Shown here piece by piece: positions 15,711 to 23,218 of a DNA stretch of 64,000 nt (its first letter is position 1; each line of letters opens with the position of its first letter). This stretch comes from Deltaproteobacteria bacterium (GTDB taxonomy: Bacteria; Myxococcota_A; UBA9160; UBA4427): the NCBI GenBank assembly GCA_029261855.1, contig JAJDAN010000003.1, positions 1 through 64,000 on the forward strand, written 5' to 3'. The notes under the pieces are model-generated. The model worked only from the letters and a program-made list of their open reading frames with translations, was not told the DNA's origin and ran no database searches. Made by a program: the position numbers and the translations under genes.

Positions 15711-18632
15711 CTACCCCCCCGATACGGGGGGTGTATCCGAGAGCCCGTCGGGGGGTGTCGAGGCCTGCAGGGCGGCCAGCGCCCGGCCCGTGGCGGATTC
15801 CGGGACACGGGCTACCTCCGCCGGGGTCCCGGAGGCGACCAGCCGCCCGCCGCCGGGACCGCCCTCGGGGCCCAGGTCCAGCACGAAGTCTGCCCGACGC
15901 ACGACGTCCAGATTGTGCTCGACGACCAGCACCGAATCGCCCTCTTCGATGAGCTCGTCGAGACACGCGAGCAACACCTCGACGTCGGCCGGATGCAGAC
16001 CGGTCGTGGGTTCATCAAGCACGATGAGCCGTGTCCCCAGGGAAGCGCTGCGACGCCTCGCCCCTCGCGACAGTGCCTGCGCGAGTCGGACCCGCTGGTG
16101 CTCGCCACCGGAGAGGGTCGTGAGCGGCTGTCCGAGCTGCAGGTAGCCCAGCCCCACCCGGACGAACGGCTCGAGGCGCGACACGATGGGTCGATCGCCT
16201 GCGAACACCGCCAGGGCCTCCTCGAGAGTCAGCGCCAGCACGTCGGTGATCGTGCGTCCCTCGAGTCGCACCTGCTGGACCTCCCGCCTGTAGCGGGTAC
16301 CCGCGCAGACCTCGCAGGGGACACGTACATCGTCGAGAAACTGCATGTCGATGACGACCTCGCCCGCGCCCTCGCACTTCTCGCAGCGGCCCCCGTCCAC
16401 GTTGAAGGAGAACCAGCCCGGACCGGCCCCCAACGCCTTCGCCTCACGCGTCGCGGCGAAGCGGGCGCGGATGCCGTCGAATGCCTTCGACACGGTTGCC
16501 GGGTTCGAGCGCGGGCTACGAGAAGAAGGGCTCTGGTCGACGACCAGGACCGCATCGATGGCGCCGGCACCCTCGATCCGATCGCAGTCCCCGGGCTCGC
16601 CCCGCTGCCCCGCCTCGGCCTCGTCTCGCAGGGCGAGCAGGTTGCCCACGAGAACGCGCTCGACCAGCGTGGACTTGCCCGCGCCGGAAACCCCGGTCAC
16701 CGCGACGAGCTGGCCGAGCGGGATCTCGACGTCGAGATTCCCGAGGTTGTGTTCGCGGGCACCGACGATCTTCAGGCTTCCGTGGTGCGTGCGCGGCTTG
16801 CGCGGCGCCCGCCTGGCCCGCTCGCCGCGAAGTGCGCGGCCCGTCGCCGACGTCGGGTGCGCCTTCACGTCTTCGACGCTTCCCTCGACGACGAGCTCAC
16901 CACCATTGCGACCCGCCGCGGGACCGAGATCGATCAGATGATCCGCCTGCGCGACAATCTCCGGCGCATGCTCCACGACCACGAGGGTGTTCCCGTGGTC
17001 ACGCACGTGCCGAAGCACCGCGACGAGGCGATCGACGTCTCGGGGATGCAGGCCGATCGACGGCTCGTCGAGCACGTACAGCGAGCTCGTGAGGCGCCCG
17101 CCCAGCGCCGTCGCCAGCTGGATGCGCTGCGCCTCGCCCCCGGACAGGGTTCGCGTCTGGCGGTCGAGGCCGATGTAGCCCAGGCCGACGGTGCACACCG
17201 TCTCCACCCGGCTCCGCAGCGTCTCGAGCAGGCGACCCACCCGCGCTTGCTCGCCTGCGTCGAGCGCGAGTGCGCCCAGCCAGTCCCGCAAGCCGTCGAG
17301 GGTGAGCGCCGCGACGTCCGCGAAGCTGCGGCCGTGGACATGCACGCGCAGGGCATCCGGCTTCAGGCGCGTGCCCGCGCAGAGATCACAGGTGTCGAAG
17401 CGGCGGTAGCGCGCGATCAAGGTCCGCGCCTGCACCTTGTAGCGCCGCCCGTCCAGCCAGTCGAAGAAGCCACGAACGCCGTACCAGTCGCCGCCCGCCA
17501 CGTCGTCGCCTTCGAAGACGAAGCGACGCTCGTCGGGTCCGAGATCCGCGAATGGGACCTCGGTGGGGACCGCACGCGCGCGGCAGGCAGCCAGCAGATC
17601 GCGCTTCAGGTGGCGACCCATGCGGGTCGCGAACGGCGCGATGGCGTCGTCGACGAGACTCTTCGACGCGTCCGGCACCACGCGATTCCAGTCGATCGCC
17701 GCAACGCGCCCGAACCCCTGACAGTCGCCGCAGGCGCCCAGGGGCGAGTTGAACGAGAACAGCGCAGGGACGGGCTCTGGAAAGGCCGTGCCACAGCCGT
17801 CACAGCGGAAGCCCTCACGGACGAAGATTCGCTCACCAGGCCCCTCCGGGCGCGACACGACGACGACCGCCTCGCCCACGCCCCGGGCGAACGCCTCGGC
17901 GATGGCCTCCGCGAGGCGCGTCCGTCCCTTCCCGGCTTCTGTTTCGTCTGCGTCGAGACGGGGCAAGGACATCCGGTCGACGAGCAGCAGGGCCGACCCG
18001 GCGACCGCGTCCAGCTCGCCAGGCCCGAGCTCGTCGACGGGCACGACGCGGTCCCCGGCGTCCAGGAGCCGCCCGTAACCCTCCCGCAAGAGGCGCTCGC
18101 CCAAGGACTGCTCGCTCTCGCCAGGGGCGCGCAATAGCGGCGCGGCGAGCGAGACGCGATCGCCCGCGAAATCGGCGAGGAGCCGCACTGCGACGCTGCT
18201 GGCGTCGGAACGCAGGACCGGACGCCGGCAGTCCGGACAGCGCGTCTCTCCGACTTTGGCGAACAACAGTCGCAGGTAGTCGAGGATCTCGGTGGCCGTG
18301 CCCACGGTCGAGCGCGCGTTCGTGACGGTGTTGCGCTGCTCGATGGCGATGGCCGGCGGCAGATTCGAGATGGAATCGACATCGGGCCGCGCGAGCCGCT
18401 CGAGAAACTGGCGCGCGTAGGTCGAGAGCGAGCTCACGTACCGGCGCTGACCCTCGGCATACAAGGTGTCGAACGCGAGCGTCGACTTGCCGGATCCGGA
18501 CACCCCCGTCACCACGGTGAGCCGGCGCAGGGGGATCGTGCAGCTGACCCCCTTGAGATTGTGGGACCTGGCGTTCTCGATCCGGATCTCGGCCTGGGCG
18601 TGCTCGAACCTTCGCGGCCGGGTCACGGTCAC
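15711..18632 (-). CDS. uvrA: UvrA-type excinuclease ATPase
   Basis: DNA damage recognition ATPase of nucleotide excision repair, 973 residues, starting at GTG 18632. It has two ABC modules. Walker A motifs are GVSGSGKST (~residue 44) and GVSGAGKST (~residue 647); signatures are LSGGEAQRIQLA and LSGGEHQRVRLA, with LDEPSIGLHP and LDEPTTGLHP. Zinc-finger cysteines are visible in CPDC, CDGCGTAFPEP...CGDCQG and CEKCEGAGE...CEVCAGT. The length and all modules are complete. It may be the main UvrA or a second (class II) paralogue; uvrB and uvrC are not in the window. It sits between an EAL gene and a small unknown gene on the same strand. Confidence 0.9.
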   Translation of the reverse strand: MTVTRPRRFEHAQAEIRIENARSHNLKGVSCTIPLRRLTVVTGVSGSGKSTLAFDTLYAEGQRRYVSSLSTYARQFLERLARPDVDSISNLPPAIAIEQRNTVTNARSTVGTATEILDYLRLLFAKVGETRCPDCRRPVLRSDASSVAVRLLADFAGDRVSLAAPLLRAPGESEQSLGERLLREGYGRLLDAGDRVVPVDELGPGELDAVAGSALLLVDRMSLPRLDADETEAGKGRTRLAEAIAEAFARGVGEAVVVVSRPEGPGERIFVREGFRCDGCGTAFPEPVPALFSFNSPLGACGDCQGFGRVAAIDWNRVVPDASKSLVDDAIAPFATRMGRHLKRDLLAACRARAVPTEVPFADLGPDERRFVFEGDDVAGGDWYGVRGFFDWLDGRRYKVQARTLIARYRRFDTCDLCAGTRLKPDALRVHVHGRSFADVAALTLDGLRDWLGALALDAGEQARVGRLLETLRSRVETVCTVGLGYIGLDRQTRTLSGGEAQRIQLATALGGRLTSSLYVLDEPSIGLHPRDVDRLVAVLRHVRDHGNTLVVVEHAPEIVAQADHLIDLGPAAGRNGGELVVEGSVEDVKAHPTSATGRALRGERARRAPRKPRTHHGSLKIVGAREHNLGNLDVEIPLGQLVAVTGVSGAGKSTLVERVLVGNLLALRDEAEAGQRGEPGDCDRIEGAGAIDAVLVVDQSPSSRSPRSNPATVSKAFDGIRARFAATREAKALGAGPGWFSFNVDGGRCEKCEGAGEVVIDMQFLDDVRVPCEVCAGTRYRREVQQVRLEGRTITDVLALTLEEALAVFAGDRPIVSRLEPFVRVGLGYLQLGQPLTTLSGGEHQRVRLAQALSRGARRRSASLGTRLIVLDEPTTGLHPADVEVLLACLDELIEEGDSVLVVEHNLDVVRRADFVLDLGPEGGPGGGRLVASGTPAEVARVPESATGRALAALQASTPPDGLSDTPPVSGG

Positions 18633-18665
18633 GGTCTCACGACCGGGCGGGCGGCTGCGACGAAA

Positions 18666-19010
18666 TCAGGCGTCGCCGCGATTCGCCTGGCGGCTGGCGG
18701 ATTCCGCGTAGCGAAGCTTGCCGAGACGCCGTGCGGATGCCTCGAGCCGCGCCCACACGTCGGAGTCCGGCTCGTGCCCCTGCGCCCGGGACACCTCCCC
18801 CAGCAGAAACCCGTCTCCGTTCTCGACGGCCTGGTCTGCCAGGGCTCGCAGCTGGTCGTCCGCACCCGCCTTGCCGAGGAACACGACCGCCTCGGCGCGG
18901 CGATCGTCTTCGAGATACGCCATCGCGATGGCGAGGGCCTGATCGGCCGACAGCTCCTTCTCGATGAGATGCCGTCGTTCCAGGGGGTTCGGGATGTTGC
19001 TCTTCGCCAT
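18666..19010 (-). CDS. Hypothetical protein, helical
   Basis: I do not recognise this 114-residue protein. It begins MAKSNIPNPLERRHLIEKEL and is predicted almost wholly helical. The central part (AYLEDDRRAEAVVFLGKAG, LRALADQAVENGDGFLLGEV) looks like two helical hairpins reminiscent of TPR or HEAT units. There is no signal peptide, cysteine motif or membrane segment. It lies 20 bases downstream of the MoeB-rhodanese gene, so it is probably co-transcribed with it and may be an accessory helical adaptor. The start is well supported because a GAGGAAACG stretch precedes it on the minus strand. Confidence 0.7.
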   Translation of the reverse strand: MAKSNIPNPLERRHLIEKELSADQALAIAMAYLEDDRRAEAVVFLGKAGADDQLRALADQAVENGDGFLLGEVSRAQGHEPDSDVWARLEASARRLGKLRYAESASRQANRGDA

Positions 19011-19030
19011 CGTTTCCTCGTTCGACTGCG

Positions 19031-20197
19031 CTAGTAGCGCGGGACTTCCGGGTCGACGGTAACCGACCACGCCTCGATCCCGCCGGTCAGCTCTTCCACT
19101 CGCTCGAAACCGTTCGCGAGCAGCAGCTTCGCAGCACGCCGACTGCGCGGTCCGTGATGACAGTGAACGACCACCGGACGACCGCGGAAGCCCGCGATCT
19201 CGTCCAGCCGACCTTCCAGTACATCTACTGGGATCAGGGTCGAGCCCTCGATGTGCGCCTTCTGGTACTCGTCGGGCCCGCGAACGTCGAGCAGCAGGAA
19301 GTCGTCTCCGCGCGCACGGCGGCGCTGCACCTCGAAGGCAGACACCGGCGGCGCCTCGATCTCCTCCCCCTCTCGAGCCGGCAGGCCACAGAAGCCCTCG
19401 TAGTCGATCAGCTCGGTCACGCTCGGCTCTTCGCCACAGACCGGACACTTGGGGTCCTTACGCAGGCTGAACTCGGAGAACTCCATGTGCAGCGCGTCGT
19501 AGAGCAGAAGCCGACCCACCAGGGGCGTGCCGATGCCCGTGAGCAGCTTCAGCGTCTCTGTCGCCTGCAGCATCGCGATGATGCCCGGGAGCACACCGAG
19601 CACGCCCCCTTCCTCGCACGACGGCGCGGCGCCCGGCGGAGGCGGCGACGGGTACAGACAGCGGTAGCAGGGGCCGTGACGCGCATCGAAGACCGAGGCC
19701 TGACCCTCGAAGCGGAAGATCGAACCGTAGACGTTCGGCTTGCCGAGCAGGACGCAGGCGTCGTTCGACAGGTAGCGCGTCGGAAAGTTGTCCGTCCCGT
19801 CGACGATGACGTCGTAGGACGAGAAGACCTCGAGGGCATTGCTGGCATCGAGACGAAGCCCATGCACTTCGACCTCGACGTCTGGATTCAGCGCCCGGAC
19901 TCGTTCGCTCGCCACCTCGGTCTTCGGACGACCGACGTCTGCGGTCGTGTAGAGCACCTGCCGCTGCAGGTTCGACGCGTCGATGACGTCATCGTCGACC
20001 AGACCCAGGCGCCCCACGCCCGCGGCTGCGAGATAGAGCGCCGACGGGCAACCGAGCCCGCCCGCGCCGATCAACAGCACGCTGGCATCCAGCAGCTTGC
20101 GCTGCCCTTCGAGACCGAACTCGGGAAGGCTCAGATGGCGCCGATAGCGATCGAACTGATCGGGCCGAAGCGGCGGACTACTCTTCGTCGTCCTCAT
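19031..20197 (-). CDS. moeB: MoeB/ThiF-like adenylyltransferase with rhodanese domain
   Basis: E1-like enzyme of 388 residues. The N-terminal ~270 residues adenylate the C-terminal Gly-Gly of a sulfur-carrier protein such as MoaD or ThiS: YRRHLSLPEFG, LLIGAGGLGCPSALYLAAAG, DVIDASNLQRQVLY, DGTDNFPTRYL. Zinc cysteines occur as CYRCLY and CPVC. The C-terminal ~110 residues are a rhodanese domain with active-site Cys in VHCHHGPRSRR, which would carry persulfide sulfur. The arrangement fits molybdopterin or thiamine sulfur transfer; no moaD or thiS is adjacent. I prefer the ATG at 20197 over a start six codons upstream. It overlaps the upstream small exported gene by 20 bases. Confidence 0.88.
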   Translation of the reverse strand: MRTTKSSPPLRPDQFDRYRRHLSLPEFGLEGQRKLLDASVLLIGAGGLGCPSALYLAAAGVGRLGLVDDDVIDASNLQRQVLYTTADVGRPKTEVASERVRALNPDVEVEVHGLRLDASNALEVFSSYDVIVDGTDNFPTRYLSNDACVLLGKPNVYGSIFRFEGQASVFDARHGPCYRCLYPSPPPPGAAPSCEEGGVLGVLPGIIAMLQATETLKLLTGIGTPLVGRLLLYDALHMEFSEFSLRKDPKCPVCGEEPSVTELIDYEGFCGLPAREGEEIEAPPVSAFEVQRRRARGDDFLLLDVRGPDEYQKAHIEGSTLIPVDVLEGRLDEIAGFRGRPVVVHCHHGPRSRRAAKLLLANGFERVEELTGGIEAWSVTVDPEVPRY

Positions 20198-20513
20198 CCT
20201 TCTTCTCGAACACAACCACCTTGTAGGCCTTGCGGGGCTTGTCGGTGAACTTCCAGGACACCGTCACCCAGTCCTTCATCTTCAGCTTCTTCCATTCGGA
20301 CTTGGTGCCCTCGACGACGGTCTCCTTCCCGGCGTAGACGAACTTCACTTTGTCGCCCATGCGGTTGTCGACGATCATCTGCTTCTTGTTGACCTTGTCG
20401 ATCCGGCCAGTGAACTCGCGCATCTGCGCGGATGCGACGGACGGCAGCAAGACACTGGCCGCCAGGATGACGGCGGCCAGAATGAGTCCGGTGCGGAAGG
20501 ACGAGTGGCGCAT
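20178..20513 (-). CDS. Small exported protein
   Basis: Protein of 111 residues with a clear signal peptide (FRTGLILAAVILAASVLLPS, cleavage after ASA-Q). The mature part of ~80 residues is lysine-rich and beta-strand-like (FTGRIDKVNKKQMIVDNRMG, then KVKFVYAGKETVVEG) with an acidic-basic tail ending KKDEDDEE. It resembles small periplasmic OB/SH3-like proteins, but I cannot name a family. It precedes moeB on the same strand with a 20-base overlap, while tRNA-Leu lies about 150 bases upstream on the same strand. Function unknown. Confidence 0.72.
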   Translation of the reverse strand: MRHSSFRTGLILAAVILAASVLLPSVASAQMREFTGRIDKVNKKQMIVDNRMGDKVKFVYAGKETVVEGTKSEWKKLKMKDWVTVSWKFTDKPRKAYKVVVFEKKDEDDEE

Positions 20514-20659
20514 CGTAGGAGTCTCCTTGCGGTACTGAAGCAACGGCTTCGGACTGGTTCCCTCATGCAATCCCAGCTTCTGGAAGGCACCTCGGGATGG
20601 ATGATGATTGTGAGCCAGGGGTTCCCTTGCCCCAGTGCTCCCCTGCGGGCGATCAACGT

Positions 20660-20746
20660 TGGTGCCGGAGGCGGGATTCGAACCCGCACGGCCGTGAGAC
20701 CGGGGGATTTTGAATCCCCTGCGTATACCAGTTCCGCCACTCCGGC
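20660..20746 (-). tRNA. tRNA-Leu (anticodon CAA)
   Basis: 87-base class II tRNA with encoded CCA. The acceptor stem is GCCGGAG/CTCCGGC. The anticodon arm is GGGGA-TTCAAAA-TCCCC with CAA. The variable arm is long and the T arm GCGGG-TTCGAAT-CCCGC is perfect. On its strand TATGAT (forward 20758-20763) lies 11 bases upstream as a likely -10 element. It is divergent from tRNA-Ala. Confidence 0.96.
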
Positions 20747-20813
20747 GCGCGGCGCGGATCATAACAGACACCCGCGGGAAGAATCTGGTGGCTTGCGCTC
20801 CATCAGATGCGCT

Positions 20814-20841
20814 TTGACACGCTGTCCGCACAGGGTTAGGT
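20814..20841 (+). promoter_or_regulatory. Sigma-70 type promoter of tRNA-Ala
   Basis: TTGACA at 20814-20819, a 16-base spacer, then TTAGGT at 20836-20841. The tRNA starts 13 bases after the -10. The perfect -35 and the position support a promoter. Confidence 0.6.
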
Positions 20842-20854
20842 TCCGCGACCGCGT

Positions 20855-20930
20855 GGGGCTGTAGCTCAGTTGGGAGAGTGCCTGAATGGCATTCAGGAGG
20901 TCGCGGGTTCGATTCCCGCCAGCTCCACCA
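20855..20930 (+). tRNA. tRNA-Ala (anticodon GGC)
   Basis: 76-base tRNA with encoded CCA. The acceptor is GGGGCTG/CAGCTCC with one G-U pair. The anticodon arm is CCTGA-ATGGCAT-TCAGG giving GGC. The T arm is GCGGG-TTCGATT-CCCGC. It is followed at once by three 53-bp palindromic repeats. Confidence 0.97.
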
Positions 20931-20935
20931 CTCTC

Positions 20936-21096
20936 CGCAAGTCGGGGCCGCGACGCGGCCCAACTTGCTGCACCGCAGGCGCTTTTATCGCAAGTCGAGG
21001 CCGCGATGCGCCCCAACTTGCTGAGCCGCAGGCGCTTTTGTCGCAAGTCGGGGCGGCCCTGCCGCACGACTTGCTGCACCGCAGGCGCGCTTTTCC
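20936..21096. repeat. Three tandem 53-bp palindromic repeats after tRNA-Ala
   Basis: Units start at 20936, 20989 and 21042 (CGCAAGTCGGGG...CAACTTGCTG...GCAGGCGCTTTT). Each contains an inverted repeat, GCAAGTcgggGCCGCG against the CGCGGCcca-ACTTGC side, so each transcript would fold into a hairpin followed by a short T-run. The third unit carries a 2-bp insertion near its end. There are no unique spacers. They may serve as serial terminators for the tRNA transcript or be a REP-like element. Confidence 0.85.
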
Positions 21097-21122
21097 GTTG
21101 GCGCTGGTGATTGTCAGGCGAG

Positions 21123-21136
21123 TAGAACGTGTTCTA
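21123..21136. promoter_or_regulatory. KstR-like operator upstream of DUF35/thiolase operon
   Basis: TAGAACGTGTTCTA fits TnnAACnnGTTnnA exactly and is a perfect inverted repeat (extendable by G/C on each side). It lies 86 bases before the first DUF35 gene. The same pattern occurs at 30191, 35406 and 35428, always before acyl-CoA or TetR genes. The consensus is that described for mycobacterial KstR; use by the local TetR protein is inference. Confidence 0.7.
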
Positions 21137-21222
21137 CGTTCGGGCGCCCGTGACACACGCCCGTCGGCTCGATGCGAATGCGCCGGATGGATCGTGGGTC
21201 GCTTGTTGGAGGCCCGCACGTC

Positions 21223-21672
21223 ATGGCAGATGAGCTGCTCTCTGCACCGCATGTTCTCGAGTACGACTACCGCCGGTCCCTCGGCGAGGTCCTGAGCCGT
21301 TTCTTCACCGGTCTGCGCGACCGCAAGATCCTCGGCGTCAAGACGAACGCCGGACGCGTGCTCGTGCCGCCGTCGGAATACGACCCCGAAAGTGGCGATG
21401 CCACTTCGGACGACTGGGTCGAGGTCGGCCCGGGTGGCGTGGTGAAGAGCTGGGCTTGGGTCAACGAGCCCCTCGGTCGGCACTTGCTCGATCACCCGTT
21501 CGCGTTCGCGCTGATCCAGCTCGACGGTGCGGACACGGCGCTGACCCACGCGGTCGACGCCGGTAGCGAGGCGAGCATGCGGACGGGGATGCGCGTCACC
21601 GCCCGCTTCGCGGACGACACCATCGGCGCCATCGGAGACATCGTTGCGTTCGTCCCCGAGGAGGGATCATGA
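21223..21672 (+). CDS. DUF35 OB-fold protein lacking zinc cysteines
   Basis: Protein of 149 residues related to DUF35/OB-fold partners of thiolase-like enzymes. The N-terminal helix (YDYRRSLGEVLSRFFTGLRD) and the OB strands (VVKSWAWVNEPL, PFAFALIQLDGADTAL, TGMRVTARFAD) are typical. The zinc-ribbon segment has no cysteine at all (GVKTNAGRVLVPPSEYDP), whereas the next gene keeps all four. ATG 21223 has GGAGG upstream; an ATG further upstream would add a basic leader across that Shine-Dalgarno. It overlaps the second DUF35 gene by four bases. These two plus two thiolase-like genes form one operon, so a hetero-complex with one thiolase-like partner is likely. Confidence 0.78.
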   Translation: MADELLSAPHVLEYDYRRSLGEVLSRFFTGLRDRKILGVKTNAGRVLVPPSEYDPESGDATSDDWVEVGPGGVVKSWAWVNEPLGRHLLDHPFAFALIQLDGADTALTHAVDAGSEASMRTGMRVTARFADDTIGAIGDIVAFVPEEGS

Positions 21673-22163
21673 GCGACAAGGAACCGGTCAAGAGCATCAT
21701 CACGCCCACGCGCACGGAGTACACGTACACGCCGGGGCCGTCCGCCCAGCGATCGCTGCGCGCCCTGGCCCGGGGAAAGCTCGTCGGCGAGATCTGCCCG
21801 AGCTGCAACCAGGTCTACTACCCCCCCAGCGGCGCCTGCGCGCGTTGTGGTGTCGCGACCCGCGACGAAGTCGAGGTTGCCGACAAGGGCACTGTCACCA
21901 CGTACGCGATCGTGCGAGTGCCGTCCGAGAACATCGACCTCGAGCTTCCCTACTGCACCGCGCACATCCTGCTCGACGGCGCAGACATCCCCTTCTTCGG
22001 TCTCATCCAGGAATGCGAATGGGACGCGGTCCGGATCGGGATGCGGGTCGAGGCCGTCTGGAAGCCCGAGTCCGAATGGGGCCTGAACGCCGAGAACATC
22101 CGCTACTTCCGTCCGACCGGCGAGCCTGACGTCCCGTTCGAGCAATTCAAGGAGCATCTGTGA
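21669..22163 (+). CDS. DUF35 zinc-ribbon/OB-fold protein
   Basis: Protein of 164 residues with an N-terminal helix, a rubredoxin-like zinc ribbon (CPSCNQVYYPPSGACARCG, near residues 43-61) and a C-terminal OB fold (TVTTYAIVRVP, PYCTAHILLDGADIPFFGL). DUF35 proteins bind SCP-x/thiolase-like enzymes, and in steroid side-chain degradation a DUF35 domain is essential for the Ltp2 retro-aldolase. It overlaps the preceding gene by four bases (ATGA) and the following thiolase-like gene by one (TGATG). That tight coupling suggests fixed stoichiometry within a complex. Confidence 0.85.
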   Translation: MSDKEPVKSIITPTRTEYTYTPGPSAQRSLRALARGKLVGEICPSCNQVYYPPSGACARCGVATRDEVEVADKGTVTTYAIVRVPSENIDLELPYCTAHILLDGADIPFFGLIQECEWDAVRIGMRVEAVWKPESEWGLNAENIRYFRPTGEPDVPFEQFKEHL

Positions 22164-23218
22164 TGCGTGATGTCGCCATCGCGTCCTTCGCCCAGACGAA
22201 GTACGTGCGCAACCAGGTCGAGCTGACCGAAGTCGACATGATCATCCCGGTGATCGGCGACGCGATCTCGCGATCGGGGATCCCGAAGTCGGAGATCGGC
22301 TTCTACTGCCACGGCAGCTCGGACTACATGGCCGGGCAATCCTTCGCGTTCGTCGGCGCCGTCGACGCGCTTGGCGCCTTCCCCCCCATCGCCGAGAGCC
22401 ACGTGGAGATGGACGGGGCCTGGGCGCTCTACGAGGCGTGGGTGAAGATCCAGTGCGGCGAGGTGGATTCCGCGCTGGTGTTCGGCTTCGGGCGAGCATC
22501 CATGGGGAAGCTGCGCGAGACGATGAATCTCCAGCTCGACCCCTACACGCTCGGTCCCCTGGGCATCGACTCCATCAGCCTCGCCGCCCTGCAGGCGCGG
22601 GCCCTGATCGATGCCGGCAAGACCAGCGAACGGCAGATGGCGGAGATCGCCATCCGCAACCGTCGCGTTGCCAAGGACAATCCCAACGCGCAGGTCACGG
22701 GAGACTTCGAGGTCGAGAAGCTGCTGGCCGAGCCGACGATCGTGTCTCCCCTGCGCAAGCACGACTGCCCCCCGATCTCCGACGGCATCAGCGCGGTGGT
22801 GCTGGCTGCGGGCAACCACATCGGTCGGGGCGAGAGCAAGCCGGTCTTCATCCGCGGCATCGACCACCGACTCGACTCGCACCAGCTCGGCGGCCGCGAC
22901 CTGACGCGCTCACCCTCGACGAAGCTGGCCGGCGAGCGGGCGGGAGTTCACGACGGACCGGTTGAATTCGCCGAGCTGCACGCTCCCTTCAGCCACCAGG
23001 AAGTGATCCTGCGCGAGGCACTGGGCCTGGGGGACGAAGTGGTGATCAACCCGTCGGGCGGCGCCCTCGCCGCCAATCCAATGATGACCGCGGGCTTGAC
23101 CCGGATTGGCGAGGCCGCCACACACATTGCGGCAGGCAAGGCCGGACGGGGCGTCGCGCACGCGACTTCCGGCCCGTGCCTGCAGCAGAACCTGATCTGC
23201 GTCCTGGAGGGTGAGTGA
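22163..23218 (+). CDS. SCP-x thiolase-like protein without nucleophilic Cys (1)
   Basis: Thiolase-fold protein of 351 residues, starting at ATG 22163 (a GTG three bases earlier is possible). The fold is evident from the N-terminus (VAIASFAQTKY) to the C-terminal VVINPSGGALAANPMMTAGL and HATSGPCLQQN. Where thiolases carry the nucleophilic Cys it reads ESHVEMDGAWALYEA, so normal thiolysis is unlikely. This matches retro-aldolases of the Ltp2 kind or other non-thiolytic family members. The gene is the third in a four-gene operon with two DUF35 proteins and a second Cys-less thiolase-like protein. The substrate may be a beta-hydroxyacyl-CoA with a tertiary carbon, which is inference. Confidence 0.82.
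   Translation: MRDVAIASFAQTKYVRNQVELTEVDMIIPVIGDAISRSGIPKSEIGFYCHGSSDYMAGQSFAFVGAVDALGAFPPIAESHVEMDGAWALYEAWVKIQCGEVDSALVFGFGRASMGKLRETMNLQLDPYTLGPLGIDSISLAALQARALIDAGKTSERQMAEIAIRNRRVAKDNPNAQVTGDFEVEKLLAEPTIVSPLRKHDCPPISDGISAVVLAAGNHIGRGESKPVFIRGIDHRLDSHQLGGRDLTRSPSTKLAGERAGVHDGPVEFAELHAPFSHQEVILREALGLGDEVVINPSGGALAANPMMTAGLTRIGEAATHIAAGKAGRGVAHATSGPCLQQNLICVLEGE

Noticed and set aside
15201-18137. Very long open frame on the plus strand opposite the UvrA-like gene
   Set aside because: It is a shadow of the high-GC uvrA reading frame: no recognisable domain, and the minus strand encodes a complete UvrA.
20936-21096. CRISPR array
   Set aside because: The 53-bp units are head-to-tail without unique spacers and no cas gene is near.
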